Origin: Enoplolaimus lenunculus
Taxonomy: Eukaryota > Nematoda > Enoplea > Enoplida > Thoracostomopsidae
Direction of reading: 5' to 3'
Length of the DNA stretch: 64,000 nt
Assembly (NCBI GenBank): GCA_030248215.1
Contig: JASANG010003746.1
Span: 1 to 64,000 of the forward strand
Of this stretch, positions 40,101-55,100 are shown one piece after another; within the stretch, counting starts at the first letter, position 1; each line of letters starts with the position of its first letter. The notes below the pieces were generated by a model. That model was not told the DNA's origin, did not search any database, and worked only from the letters and a program-made list of their open reading frames with translations. Made by a program: the position numbers and the translations under genes.

Positions 40101-43100
40101 CAGCCAGACTCCGGATACCAACTCCAATTTACTTACGGTTGCAATTTAATATTTGCTTTATTAACACAATAAATGTCTCAATTTTCATCAGAATTTTAAC
40201 GCAAAATCATTATTGAAATCTTGTTTTTTCCTAATTATATGTAATTTCTGGTCAAAAACAGTGTTTTTTATTGTTATAAAAGTCTTTAGTTTAAACGTGA
40301 CGGCTGTCTCAGTTACTTTGTTGCCGTTTGCAAACAACAGTTTGTGTGGTATTTTTCGTGTTTTTTTGTCACCAATTTAGTTCAACTTTTTCACAGGCGA
40401 AATTTATTAATCGCTACTGACACGTGGCTGTAGAGTTGCTTGTTTTGCTTCTGAACTGCAATAATTTACAAATGCTGAACACACGTTTTTTAAAATAATT
40501 TTACTAATGCAGGCTTGTTAAATTAATTGATTAAGTTGTGTCAAACAAAATTTCGCTGTAAGTATACTGCAACGCTGTATAGTACTTGACTTGAGGTTTT
40601 GATGATCGCAAGATTTTAACTATACACTCACGGCTTGTATGCTCCGGTTCTAGCTGGCCAACCTCGTCTCGTATTAACATTCCTATTTGAAGTTTTACAA
40701 ATCTCGTCGACCCGAAATTTCGTCGCTCGGCTTTAAGATTATGTGGATCTGGTTGAGCCATTGGATCCTGTTTCGCCGGCGACAAATTGTCGTAGATTCG
40801 TCGCCTTAAGATGCATATTATACGTATATACTTGTGTCTACAACATTAACGAAACAATTTACAAGCTATAACGTGTGCAAGGTTTCAATCTGGTAACGGA
40901 TGGACCCGCTTTATATTTTTTCACCAACGGTTCGTAAGGGCTGTTTGAGATTGTAACTCAGTAAAATCTCATGGAATTTTAAGGAAACGTAACCACTGGC
41001 TGTTTACAAAACGCTGGCTACGCCGTTGAATGTGTGTGAATCATGCAGTTTATCGATATTATGCAGCGTTAATTTGTTGACTTTCGTGGCATGAATATTT
41101 CTATTTTTAACGCAGACAAGTATGCGTCTAAAAATGCACTAATTTTAATTTGTGAATTTTCTAAACTGCCACGAAAACGCATCGCAAAGTGTTTAGTTAC
41201 AAAAATGTACTATTTAGAAGAGTGTAATATATTTGATTGCTTTTTGTTTCAATACATTACAGCATCGAATAAAGCAGTTAACATGAGCTCCAACAGGAAT
41301 GTACAGAAAGGTTCCGGCATAACCGTCCGTTAGAGTTCCTTAAGCATATTTTATACATGTATGGGTACACAGCAAAAATACTGGTTAATTGTAGTTTGGT
41401 TTAAAGAATTTTAAAATTTGGAAAGAATATATGAAGGGCCGGAGCAGCCACCCGCCCATACCCTCCATTCGGGGGCCCCTAATGGGGCCCCACCCTGATC
41501 GGCTGAAACAAAAACCGCTTAAGTTTTAAAATGCGTCTGGCTTCTCGCTCGCGACTTTGGGGACCCCAGCCTAGAACTTGGGGGAACCCCCCACCCCTGC
41601 CTGCTTCGGCGCTGAATATATGTGCAGGGATTGCGAGAAAAAATGAGATATAAAGGCTTTAGTTTTTAAACGTAGAACAGCTTTGTTCTCTCCGCTATCG
41701 AAGGCTGTATACAAGAACGGATAGGGATAAATATATCCGCGCGAGATTCTTAGAAAGACGCGAAAGGCACACAAAATATATTGTAGTGGTAAAAAATCTC
41801 CGCTGGCTACACCCGCTCGCAAAAAACATTTAGACTGAATTATCCCGGAATGAAGCGTCAGCGGTTATTTCAGAACGTTATTATATCAGCACTTCTTAAT
41901 GCTAACTGTTGTTATCGGGGAGCAGTTTGTTGGCAGTTACACTGAATTATGTAATAGAAAACCTTAAATATAAGGCATTATAACTATTTGTCCATAGATG
42001 AATGCGTTTTTGCAACAGTTGATGTAAGTCGTTTACTGAAGATCGTACTACGTAACCATATCAAGGCTGCGTTATTATCATATGAACCCTGAATGAACTC
42101 TTGTACACCTCCCACTAAGCTGAATCTTTAGCTTCAGGACAAACCTAAACTTAATATTCCAACGCTTTAGTCAGAGCTTTCTGCTAAGCCTAAATTATGC
42201 CAAAATCTTGAAAATTGAAACGTTTTGAGGGCAAAGTATGCAAGAGCTCCTGTATGTTTTAGAATTCAGTTTCGGTGCAAAAGAGAAAAATTGGAATTGA
42301 AGTGTGATTTCAATAAATTTTTAACTTCAAGTTAAATTATTCAAAAAAAATTTCCAACGCTTCCGTCGTTTTTGAGATTATTATTTCAAATTTTCGACCA
42401 TCCAAGATGGAATATTTCTGTACTTGCTCGTCAAATTGAGCATTTCGTTTCTTTGTTCAACTTTGGAAATAGGAAAAGTACAAAACGTTGTTAGATAGTG
42501 TACACGATGATATATCAGGTTATGATATTTCTAAATACGTGTTCATTTAATTAGGATAATGATTAATGTTTGTCTTCGGTAAATATTTGGCTGCATATAA
42601 GTATAATATTTCCGTCCATTCTATAAATATAAAGAAATTTATAATTCATATATACTTTGCTGAAAAGCTATATTAGGTAATTACTTACTGGAAGCATTCG
42701 ACCGTTAATTTCAAGGCGCCGCTAGTCAGCGTCACGGGGTTTACTTGTTTCGTTGATTTGAACGACTATAAACTTTGCTAAGTATCAGTTAAATTTCTAA
42801 GCATGCCAGTGTTGTATAATGAGCTGTCTAACAGAGTAATCATCGTCAAATGCCCAGGGTTGTATAGCTAAGATATCAGTTCAGAAGAATATATTTTTAA
42901 GCAATAATTTTGTGAGCAAGTGTTGCGAGCGAGAAATTTTTAATCTCTGAGACGCTGCAGGATATTTTTGTCACCAGTATTACAGCTTATTTTTTATCCC
43001 GAAAGGAACGGTGTGGGTATTTGCACTTGTCGAGTCGTCATACGCTTGTGGCATCACGATCGCATGGCGTTTAGAAAAAGTGAAAAATATTAGAATACGT

Positions 43101-46100
43101 CTAAAAATTAAATTAGAAATTCAGTTTAATTTCAGTTATGAAGACAGTTCGTCGCTGAGCAGTGGTGTATCGGAAAACATTGACGAAATTAGCACGGACG
43201 ATTTGACCGGATCATCCCTATCAGACACAGCATTCACCAACGCTTACGGTCCTCCCATTTTGGGCGCCGCCGGGTCATCGGGTGGTAAACGAACGTCTGG
43301 CAAAGGTGTATCAAAACAATACCAACAGCAACTGCAACAACAACAAATGGTGCTACGAAAGCGTGCGCAACAACAACTACAGCAACAGTGTGGCGACAGT
43401 GTTTTGAAGAGTTCGAATCGAAAAAATATTGGCGAACAGTCCGTGTTGGCGAATGGGAACACTACAACAGCTGGTCACAATAATCCGCATTCTGGGCCGC
43501 CGTACCGAAATGGATCTGAACCTCATCAACTAAAAATGCTTCGGAATCATATTGCTCACAAGAATAATCAAGGCGGAATGCAGATTCCTCAGAAACAGGT
43601 TCGTTTTGTCCATAGTTGGTTTTATCTCGAAAATTATAAGAAATCTTAGCCCATATGCAGTACCCGAAAAATATTAAGGAGGTAATGAAATTTTTTTCAG
43701 GGTTTTTTCCTTTGTGCTAGGAAGTCTAGCACCTATCAGGGACCACTTTTGCTATATGCTTAACTTCAAAGTAGCAGCATTTCGATATATAATTCTTTGT
43801 TATACATATATATGACTATCCTGATTACTTTCCGTTTCGGCCTTCGGCACCTATTGTTTGCGATAAAGGGCATAGAACAAGGCTTTAGCGGTCAAACCCT
43901 TCTGTTACGATTAATATCCAAGAGGTCTTTGAATTATTTGCCATTGGTAGCGCTGAAACCCTTATCTCTTCCTTGGACTCTTGTATGCTCTCATTCTGCA
44001 TGCTTGTGCTCTGGTTTAGGTTTAGGTTTTAAAAAATACTTACGTAAGACTAAATGTTTGCTTTAGCCTAACCCACAGTCTAAGGTTCAATCTTCACCTT
44101 AATTGTCCGGGAAGTCTACAACAAGTTCGTCTTTGTTTACGCTACATACAGAGCTGGTTATAAACTATTTTAGATGTCGCAGCCGCCAGATCTGTCGTCT
44201 TATTTCTTGCTCAATACGCCGAACGCAGGCGGCCACAGTGTTTCAAACGGTGCTCAGGTCGCGTCAGTGACAGGCATCCCGCGACCTGGTAGCGCTGCGG
44301 GCGCCCGACTGCATTCAACAACTCAAGGTATGGAATATTTTGCGGGCGTTGGCCAGTACGGCATTGGGAATTCGTTGAATTCAACTGAAGCAAACACTAA
44401 TAGCGGAATGCATTATAATTCGTTGTCGCTCGACCGTAAACGACATCTTCAGTATCAGTGTGTTGATCCGAACGCTGCTGCTTCTGCGGAGCTAAGATCT
44501 TACGAAGGTACGTGGTTTATTTAAAAAAATATGGATAAATTTAATATAAAAAATCGGTGCAATTTTAATATATCATCCGTACTCTAGCAGCGTGCTTAAC
44601 GCTCCCCACCCAACACTACCGAAATAGGCGAAATGTATTACACCAAACAGGCAACTCACATAACTTCAAAATGTGGGTTTTTATGATGTTTGCCAGTTTC
44701 TACCAAACCATCAGTGTATTACTCGTCTACGACAATGCGTCGCCAAACAGTGTCCTAAAGCCTATGAATAAATCTTATAATACTGAGCGTAATCTTAAGC
44801 CTAAGCTTAAGCGTAATCATAATGACGGTCGGCACATTGTCGAGTCGATAAAATTTCGGATACAACTCGTCGCTCGAGTCGATAAAGTTTCGTTGTCGGG
44901 CGAGGAGTTGTGATACCGTGTATTACAGTATCGACTAGAAATTGCTGTGAATATGCAACAATGAAAAAATCATAAACTATCGTTCAGGTGAAAGTTTCTA
45001 CACGGTCAGCAACGGTTTGTCAATTGGCAACGGGCATGGCTCGTCTACCCTGAACGCCATGTTGTCTCCTCGCAATACCTTGTCCAAAAATGGAACCGCT
45101 CGTGATATTACTCCTGGTGGTGCGTTTCAGTCCAACGGAATCATCGCTCCTGATGTTCGCTTGCGGCATAGTGTTACCGGTACGTTCTTTAGAATGATTG
45201 AATTGAATTAAATTAATATAGGGCGAAATATCTATTGTTAATTTTGGAGTTTGATAGAGCTTCACACTTACCGGAACAATTAGATCGAAATTCATTTGTT
45301 GTTGTTGTGGTTTTTTACTGCCGTAGGCGCTTGCTTAGTGCTATCGACGCGTGTCTTGTAGTAGTTTGCCTTGAGCTTATATGGATAGCTGTTATATGGT
45401 TGTGGCTTTGTTGCATTTTTGCTTGCAAAATCTCTAGCAGTGTTTCTAAACGGTGGTCAACTCAGTAGAAATTGTTGTTTTCATATCACTTAACAGTTTC
45501 CGCAGACATTAGTCAAGCTAGTAGAACATTTCTTATTGAAAAACATGTGTAGAAAAACAGGTAGGTGATTTGTTCTCAGTTGTCGCTATTTGCAACCACA
45601 ACCTTAAATACGTGCCTCCATTTCATAATATTTAGGTAAAAGATTGTCAAAGCACGTTTTCGGTTCGATTATTTACTGAGTGTAAACAAATAAATTTAAC
45701 GGAAACGAAAAACGGATATTGAAGTACAAAAGTTTCAAAGATGTTTTATATTTCTGCCAACAGAATGGAGGTGCGCAGATGTTCACAAGACTTTATTAAG
45801 TTTTAAAGAAAACATGGTGGCTGCACCTAAATTTTTAAAATTTTGGATGACTTTCGTAAGTTTTATTTCATTTCAAACAATTGCAGCATATCTGTAATGA
45901 AAAATTGCGAGATAATAAATTTCAGTCTTAAATGTTTCAACTAATTGTGTGTGGTTCGATGACGAGTTATCGCCGTTTAATACTTTCACAAACACAAGAA
46001 CAGTGCCGATTTGTTAGCTGGATAGATTTAAAATAATTCGATTTTGTCCGCTGAACGCTGCCAGTTTCTGCCTGAGGTTTTGCAAAATTACACTTTTAAA

Positions 46101-49100
46101 ATACTTTGCACAAATATTTGAAATGCTGGCGGATAAACCGTCTGGGTCATGGCTCCACAGCACGTATCAAAAGTAAACGTTAGTTAAAAGATTTAACACT
46201 ACAAATTGCGTTCAACTTCTCGCTCGCACTATTACATATCGCTCGGCGGTATCTGAGTCAGAAATTCAGTATCCGCCACTAATTTTGACGTAGTGCTTAA
46301 GATTGAGTGAGTAAGCTGATTCATGCAAATATATACGCAACGCTTGGTTTGCTATAGCTTAAACTAGGACATACATTGAGATAAAACATCTCGAAGAATC
46401 TTTGATTTTTTCAAGTTTTGGAGAATTATACACCTTGATACAAGGTTGTACAACTTTTTACACGAAATCTTAAGCCCTATTTTTACACGTGTAAGTTTTT
46501 TGCTGCATGACCTTTCAGCTACAAATTACACGCAGAACTTGCATTTTTTCATCAGCCAATGAGAATGCGGCTACAAAACACCCAGTGAACTTGCATGATT
46601 ATTCACACATGTGAACTAAATTCCTAGCTATAATTTTTAATGAATGATTTCCAGCAGCAATTTTTTCGAATGGGATTTTGGACAAAACTTGCAAGTGCAA
46701 GTTACAGCTGCAAGTTCTCGCAGCAACAACTTGCACGTGTGAATAGGGCTTTAGTCAAGTCAAAAAACACACTATTTCAAGCACTCGAAAGTTATAATAC
46801 CAAAGTTCAACTTTTGGGCCGCTGGTTGCTTTTGTTCTTTGCTTTTGGGCACTCTATCAATAACTTAGACCTCTGATGAGAGTTCGTTCACGAGGGATGA
46901 CTCATTTTCTAAGAAATGTTGCTGCACTTGTGTTGGTGTGTTTTATTGTACTCCACTCCTTCTATGTTGTCACAGTTCTGTCATGGTCGCTCGTCATACC
47001 TGAATAACTCCAAGCATAAGCCGGAAGCTAGCCTTTTATACAGTTACCCTCTCAGATTTCGAAATTTTCAAAATTCGGTATAACTTAGGCTTAAGATTAT
47101 CAGGGGCGCTGATATGAAAAACGCAAGCGGGCTGCATGCCCAAAATTGAAAATTTTTTGGATCTCAAGCAAGGGAGGACTTGGGTGACACCTAAAAATCG
47201 AATTTTTCAAAAATTAAAATGTAGGCGTGGAATGATCAGTGGAGGTCAGATGTTCTAATTTGATTTGTTAAGGTCTCGTGTCTCCGTTTTGGCACAAAAT
47301 TTGTTTTAAAAGTTAGAGAACTTAGATGCCATTGAATGCAGCTTGTAAATTTGAGTCCAACTGTGGTAACTTTTTTGTCGCAATCAAACGTCTGACTAAC
47401 GAGTCATGGTCAAATAAACTGATTCAGCACGCTGTCAACGATTTGGGACGGTGCCAAATCAGGTAATTGACGATAGCTTGTTCACTAGAGGTTTCATCGT
47501 AAAAAATTTAACACAATTGGACTCAGAACGCAGGCTGTCCGAGTGGTATATAATTAGTCTAACCGTTAAACAAAAAATTTTTTGGTCTTAAGGGAGTGGA
47601 CCTTGGTCTTTGGGACCTCAAAAATCAAATTTTTCAAAAATTCACAATTGGTCGCGGAATGACCGCGGAATAGTGTGAGAAGCTCAATTTATGTAAACAA
47701 TTTTCAACCTCCAACCATGTTTGGGCAAACGCCGGCTGGGAATAATCCGAAAAGACCATTCAGCAGCCTACTTTTTCAATGGGTATCTTTGAAAACCAGT
47801 TGATTACACGCTGAAAATGCAACCATAAAGGGCGCTTCTATGCGCGAAGCGCACATTTTTTAACATTTTTGCAGAACACCGACCGAAACTTACACGCTAG
47901 GCGAAGACATAGGCTCTGGTTAAAATCGATAAGCATCAAAAACTATTCAGTCTGGTATGGCAATATGTCACAGTGAAATACTTCAGCGCTTTATCCAAGA
48001 AAGCTCGCAAACAGCTCAAAATTAAGTAAAAAAACTTTTAAACTGTGTTACAGTCACGCTGCTATTGTCAACTGACAATCATTCCGACGCGGTTTTGCTT
48101 ACAATTTTTGAAAATTGCCATGCGTTGCCTAAACTTTTGTGACAGATTTGAGGTTAGAACCCTGCCTGCCTAGCCAAAACCGGTCTACTAGGATTAAATT
48201 ATTCTTGTTGTTACTTGAAATACTATCAGTGAGCCAACTGTGACAATTGGTGCGGTCGCTAGCCATGGCGTCAATATGGCTAGATTGCAAGCTAATCTAA
48301 GATCTTTCCATCACTAGCTGTGTTTAGAAATAGGAAATTTTATACTGCAATTAGCTTAGTTGAAATTTTCTAGACAGCATTCCAGTCGCACGTTCGAACC
48401 CAATATTCTGGCCGATGGCTCTACGTGAATAATTTTATGTCGTTAGTCATTGAGCATTTCGGTATAAATTACAGTGTTAGTTCTACCAAACAGTCGACAG
48501 TCAATGTATTGCACTTGTAATTGTAACACAGACAGATGACATATGTTTGATTGTAATTTAAATTGAAATTCTATGCAGCGTTTGACGTATCGCTAACGCA
48601 TTGCGTTTGTATATATCATCTGAAAACATAAATGCATTGTTTCCTTTAATGTCACATGTTATTGCGGTTAGAAATTCGTGATATTTGAACTTCGCTTTGA
48701 ACAGTTCAATCTACGTTCATTGAATTTCAAATGGAAGCAAAACAGGTTTTAGCCAGTTTAACGTAACAAAGTGGGTCAAACAAGTTAAATGGGGCTTCAT
48801 ATGCTGTTACATTGAAGTTAGAAGTATTCGACCTTCGCTTTGGGCAGCCTTCTGTGCAGTTCGGTTGAGTTCATTGAATTTCGGTAATTTTTCACCAGAG
48901 CCTTATTTAGGACTGGCCGGTTTGTTGGTGCTTGTATTTTAGAAGAATTTGAGATAATTGTTTACTTTCCAATAGAAGGCAAAATAAGTCCAATATGTTA
49001 CTGTTTCTTGTTTTCGGAGCTAATGCATAAGTCTAAACCTATTATGTTATATATTTAAGTCATTTATGGGTGCATTTTCGTTACGGGTTGAAAGTGAACA

Positions 49101-52100
49101 AGGAGCGAAATTAGTATCCGTTACAAAGGGATTTGGAAAGCGGAGCGAAAGTTAAACCTCATTCTACTAATTGTTTCTTGGCTAAGCATCACAAGTGTAC
49201 ACGACTTGTTTAATTTTTCATTAATAGTTCTACGACGTATGGTTTTAAATTTTGTTGGTCTTTGCCAAATCAATTAGATTAAAATTAAAAAATTACAATT
49301 ACTTACTTATTTTGTAATTGTTTTCTATTTAGCACGACATATTAGAGGTAGTTAGTGATTCTCTGCTTTTGTACTATTATATTATTGCGGTTATTTCATT
49401 GTCGGCTTTCAATATTTATATTGCAAAAGTTGCGTTTAAATTTCAACTTTTATTTTGGTGCAGTGGTTTCTGTATTGCAGCGCCAATTATAATGTTTAAT
49501 GTTGACCCTGCAGGTCAGCGAAACCATATGCAAAAACAACAACAACAACAACAGCAGCAGCAGCAGCAGCAGCAACAACAACAACAACAGCAACAACAAC
49601 AACAACACCAACAACAACAACCACAACAACAACATTATCGCTCAGTGCCAAATGGTTATACACCGATGCAACCAGTTGCCTTGAATCAACCACTGAATAA
49701 TTTGAAATTAAATTCGAAATCAAATTTGCCTAAATTTTCAACAGGTTCTGACCGCACGGTCGCAGGTACTACGATGAGTCGTAGCTATGTTGAGCCACAA
49801 TTTCATCACTCCAAAACGTCGCCGGACAGCAAAAGTGCAATAAACGGATGCCACGGCAACGAGTCGCCGAATAACAACGGATTGTCTGCCAATAAAACTG
49901 GACGTCTTAGTATACCACAACAAGCGCAACTTTTACAACATCAGCCTATAAATGGTAGGACTATGAGTGGCGGCTGAGTGTAGAAGCAGTATTCTTAACT
50001 GTATATGGCACGTATTGCCAGTTTGTAATAGACAGGATGCGATCTGATATCCGGTTCCGGTATATTATCGGGCAAAAATGATATTCGTATCCGGTTTCGG
50101 TATCCGGTATAAACCTGCCTGATACCGAATATTTACGGTTGGGGTGCCGAATATCATAAAATGCTTTTTACAAGTAAGCGTCTTTAATATCCGGCGGCAA
50201 TTACATTTCTGAACAATTCAAGAAGTTCAAGTTTCGATACGTGTTAGCTATTTTTGTATTACTTCAGTATAAAGTTTGTAATAAACTAAAACCTTGAGCA
50301 CGCTAAAAACACAGCGTAAAATAAATTATTTCAATATGTACAATATCCGCTATCCGGCTTCGGTTCCGGTAAAAAATTTAATATCCGGTTCCGGTATCCG
50401 GTAAATTAATATCCGGTCCCACTTTGGTAATAGGTTCTCGGGTCGTGCACACTTCTCCCCACGCTTATGATTAAGGTTAGAGCGTTAATGTGAGGGGAAG
50501 TTTCCAAAAACATCTCAAATTTTCTTAGGAGTAAAGATGTTCAATAGCATAAAATGAGCTAATTTTCAAACATCAATATTTACCGGTTCGGAAGTTAGAA
50601 TGCCTATCAACACCTGGTGATAATTGCAACATACATTTGAGAATACGGGCACTGTTCACAGTGTAATTGCTTGCAATTCGCTTTTTTATATGCAGCGGAA
50701 TTTTTTTACTTATATGAGTAGATTTAGGCGAATTTATTTTTTTAGCTTGTAGCAATAGGTATAGTTTTAGTAACGCTTGCTGTTTTTTGCACCAAGAGCG
50801 GATCCAGGTTAAGGCGGTGGGGTCGAACATGTATATCTACCAGTTTCAAAATAATTTTCGGCCTGCGATTTATCACCAATCAATTTTCGGTCCCCTCAAT
50901 TTCCGGTTTTTTCATATAACATTGTAGCTCCAACAGTTTTACAGCAATTGGTAAATGTTGGATCCGGTCGCTGTTTTGCACTGGCATTTATACCGGTATA
51001 TTACACAGCATTACAGTTGTTTGAGGCTTGATAGCTGTTATTTCCCTTCAATCAATGTTAGGTATATTGCTATACCTTTAGTTCAAAGCTTTGGTAATAT
51101 TTTGGAGAAATATGTAATAGTAATAAACAATTTGGGGCCTGTTACGATAGCAGTGTAGCCAAAATGGTACTACAGTTGGTTTCTTCGCTTTGATTTGCAA
51201 AATATCGAAATTTAATTGCGGGGTTAAATTTTTAGATTAGTCATCTTTTGATTTGAAAACTAATTAAAAAGGCGTTTTCCAAGGGGGTGCAGCAGCTGAT
51301 TCGAAAATCAGAGGAGTATATGCACTGGGGTGTGATATGTAATAATTTAAACAACCTTGCGAGCGAAGCGAGCAAAAAGCCAAATGCCATTATACCAATT
51401 TTTGGGATAGTGACCTTACAAATTTTTCATCAATTATTTTATTCTATTTTATGCAAAATTTGCTGAATCCAAAATGTGGACGGACCTGCCCGTCCCTGGC
51501 TGCTGCGCCACTGCGTGGAGGCAATTAACATTGGGGTTTTCCGTTCTTAAAAGGCATGCCGAACGGTCAAATAACTGTTGGAAAAATATTGAAAACTCTG
51601 CCGAATTTATTGTAAATCTTTCATAGTACCTGTGCTGCTGTAAAATTAATGTCCAGTTTTTGGCGTTACAGGTCATTCACAATATCAAGCGTTTATGGCG
51701 AATCAACATTGCTTGCCCGCAGGCCTGAGCCCTCGGTCATGTTCTAGCGGTACCCCTGGGACGCGGTCATCGAAATCAGAATCGCCATACGCATCGTTGA
51801 TTCAACGAACCGAACATCTCCATCAACAGCAGTCGGCAGCTTGTGGGGCGGCGAATCCAGCAAATGCCGCCAGTCTGCATAAAATCAGCAGTGCTGCGTC
51901 AAGTTGTAGTGCGAAAAGGTAGGACATAGCACGGTTTCACCGGAATTATACGTCATTTTTGCCACATCTGAAAAAGTCCAACAGTATTTCGGCGATGAAA
52001 ATTATTTTCCATTCTGAGTCCTATTTCTGTTTCGTTTCCTGCAAAGAAATTCAATTCCTATTCTGGTACAACTGTGTTCCTGTTGGAACACTGGTAAATA

Positions 52101-55100
52101 TTATTTTTATCACCTTCGATTAAACGCGTGAGTTCTGTTACAATATCGAGGATGCTAACTAGCTTCATTAAATATATCTGCATTGTTAACTCTATTCTAG
52201 TTGCAACATTGTTATTGCTCAGCTCTCAGTATGGTTAAAAGGCGATCAAATTTTAATACCTATAGTGGTATAGCCGGTTCGTAGCCAATGCTGGCCAGGG
52301 GGACTGAGTCCCCCTGGAATAAATTCCTCCCCCTAGAAAATTTTCAACCTTGCTTGTAATTCATTGAAAACCCTTCAATGCCAGATCATATAACTAAGTG
52401 TGGCTTGTTTATCGCTGTAGATAGAAAATTAATTGGCCGCAGGCATTAATTACATTATGTTATCCATTGCTATTTTATTCTAAAGTTTCGTATAGCACAG
52501 GTTTAATTTTCAGTGATTGTCTTAGCTCTCTGTCAGCCATGAGCGCACCGACCGGGCGAATAACTCAACCTGTTCCACCGTTTTCAACCACTACACAACC
52601 GTCGCCGTATTTGCATAACATGTTAACTAAAATTGGAATTTCTGAGGAAGAAGGTAATTGTTCATAGTTTCTAGTTTTTTTGTCTCCTTCAAATATGGGC
52701 CCATATTCTCAAATGCATATTGCACTATCAATTGTTAGTAATAGGTTTTTCAACTAACGCACTGCTGCAATTGCAGACCTTAAAATTTGCACAGAAGTAG
52801 AGTAGATCAGTGCAACAAATTTGCCGAATTTCAAACGTCTCCATTCCCTGGTTGTACAACATTAATCGATTTGATGCGGAACCGCTGCGTAAAAGCTCGC
52901 CAAGCGCAGAGAAGCCGAACGCAATTGGAATGCTAAATCTTAGTACAAAGTTTTGGTTAGTACACCTTTCACTAGATAGCGACAACGTTTACAAACTGAC
53001 AACTTCTTGCAATTGCAAATCTCAAAAATTAGCGCTGATGTAACACAGATCAAATGCGAAAAATGTGCTGAATTTCAAACCTTACCGGTCACTAACTGCA
53101 CAGCTACAGAACTTATCACTAACTGATGATAGGTGCTGCACACATTTGCAAATACGGACCCATGTTTTAGCTCAAGGATCGCAATGGTCGCTCGCTTCGT
53201 CTGCTTCGACATCTGCCGCTACAGAAGAACGCTATCAAGCTGAAATTCGAAAACTACGTCGCGAAATTGAAGTATACAAAGAAAAAGTTCAAACGCTTAT
53301 GACACAACAAGGAACTTATGTAAGTGATTAACTCTATACTTCAAACTGTTTTGTTTTCAATTTTTGGAGCAAATAATGTCACATTACTAACAAGTTGTTT
53401 AATTTAAAACAAAACTTTAGGTTAATGCTTAGGTTCAAGAAAAACATGCCTATATCGAAGCCTTTTTCTAAACATTAACTTTAAATTAATATCAGGTATG
53501 GTCATGCTGTTGCATTTAACAATCTTTTGTAAGTTAGGGTTGCGCTATACTCGCCGGACGCCGGCGTGCGGCACTGTATAATTTTGCTATATAATTTTGT
53601 AACCAACCCATAGCGGCAGCGCGCCGCGACGTCTGGCACAGTAAAGTATAGTGCAACCCTAAGTTACTACTTAAATGTCGCAGGCAGTTTTATAGTTATT
53701 GAAGCTTTGTTTAGGACTGCGTAGTGTCTGCGTTTGAACAAAGCTTGGAAACAATGAAACGGCGACTAAACAGTTTTATGTCAACATCTGAAGAAAAAGT
53801 GAGTGTGAATGCGTGTTGATTTTGCATATAACAGCGTTTTTTTGGTATTATTGGCTCTTGCTTACTTCCACTAGACGGTTTCCTATCAGACTTTACTAAG
53901 TTATCAACTTACTGTACTCTCTACATTTGGTTACACCCAAAAATTAAAGCGCCACAGTTAAAGCGGCTGCTTTGTAAGTTTGAAAATAAAGTAAATATAA
54001 TGAATTAAATTTTGTTATGCAGGCTGCTAAGCGTCAATATGTCACACTCTGTGTCTTGTAACTTCGGTTCTGTCATACATGGAATATTTTTATTGGTTTT
54101 AGGAAGCGGAACTTGTTGAACTTCGTGCAGCGCTGGACAATTTATGCACAACGTGTCAAACTTCAGGCCTCAATATTGATCACGTATTCAGTCCACATTT
54201 GCAACGCCGGCATACGTTTAATAACAACGAAAACGGTAAGTCTTGTCAAACAATCATGGTAGTTAGTAGTTTAATACTTACTGTAGTGACCAGAATAAGA
54301 GGGGGGGACTGATATTTATTTGGCCTCTCCAGCGGGAGCCCACCTTGTTATTCGGTTTCGGACTGTTATTTATTTTCAACCCACGCTTCTCCGCCCTTCG
54401 TTACTGATATATATCCGCTACAGAAATTATCCGTTGAATTAAACGTTTATTTGTCTTGTGTCAATAGCTTGAGCGATAATACAAGGTTATATTTTAGGAC
54501 TGTACTTTCAAAATTTAAGTACGCTTTAAAGTTTCGAACTTAAATTATTTCGTCCTGGAGTCATTTATGCGCTACAATTAGGGTTAATTGACATTTGTGG
54601 ACTTTAATTAGGGTTTAGGGACTCTATCCGCTCACGGACTTTTATTAGGGATACGGACTCCAATTGATTCGGGCTCAAAATGGGGACCACCCCCTCTTAT
54701 TACACCTTCCCCTCTTATTTGCGTCAATACAGTATGCATCGGCGTGGTCAAGATTCTGGTTTGGCACGGGCCAGAACAGTTACTGAAGTTTCACTTTCAA
54801 GCGTTTTTGTCCATGCGGCAACAACTTGCAAAATCAGTGAATGGGGCATAGCTCCCATAGTTGGCTCTCTGGCTACGCCCCTGCATTTATGTATGCTAAT
54901 TTAACAGAAGACACTAGATAGATTATTTTTAGAATGATATAATAGTAACTGTTGGCTTTTCTTTTGAATATCCATATGTAATATTTTAACGGTCTAATTT
55001 GAAATACATACAATTAGGTTGACTGATTTTTATGGTCCGCCGCTTACTAATTCAGCTCAGTGCTTACGTTGATTTACAATACTACTGCGCTGCTTAGATA

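Larger units (their letters stand above)
45180..49513 (+). other. 4.3-kb intron
   Basis: Contains a TTA-flanked MITE (46473-46750), a TTAGGC-like tract at 47085, and a diverged direct repeat (about 47150-47290 and 47578-47720). The rest, including 45500-46300 and 48000-49350, is AT-rich and unremarkable. The frame of exon 7 stays open upstream of its acceptor (from 49369), but nothing supports coding there. Confidence 0.75.

Noticed and set aside
41263-41311. Short AG/GT-bounded block (NKAVNMSSNRNVQK)
   Set aside because: In the phase required between exons 3 and 4 it reads into a stop at once.
49450-49723. Minus-strand frames of leucine or valine runs
   Set aside because: They are shadows of the glutamine repeat of exon 7.
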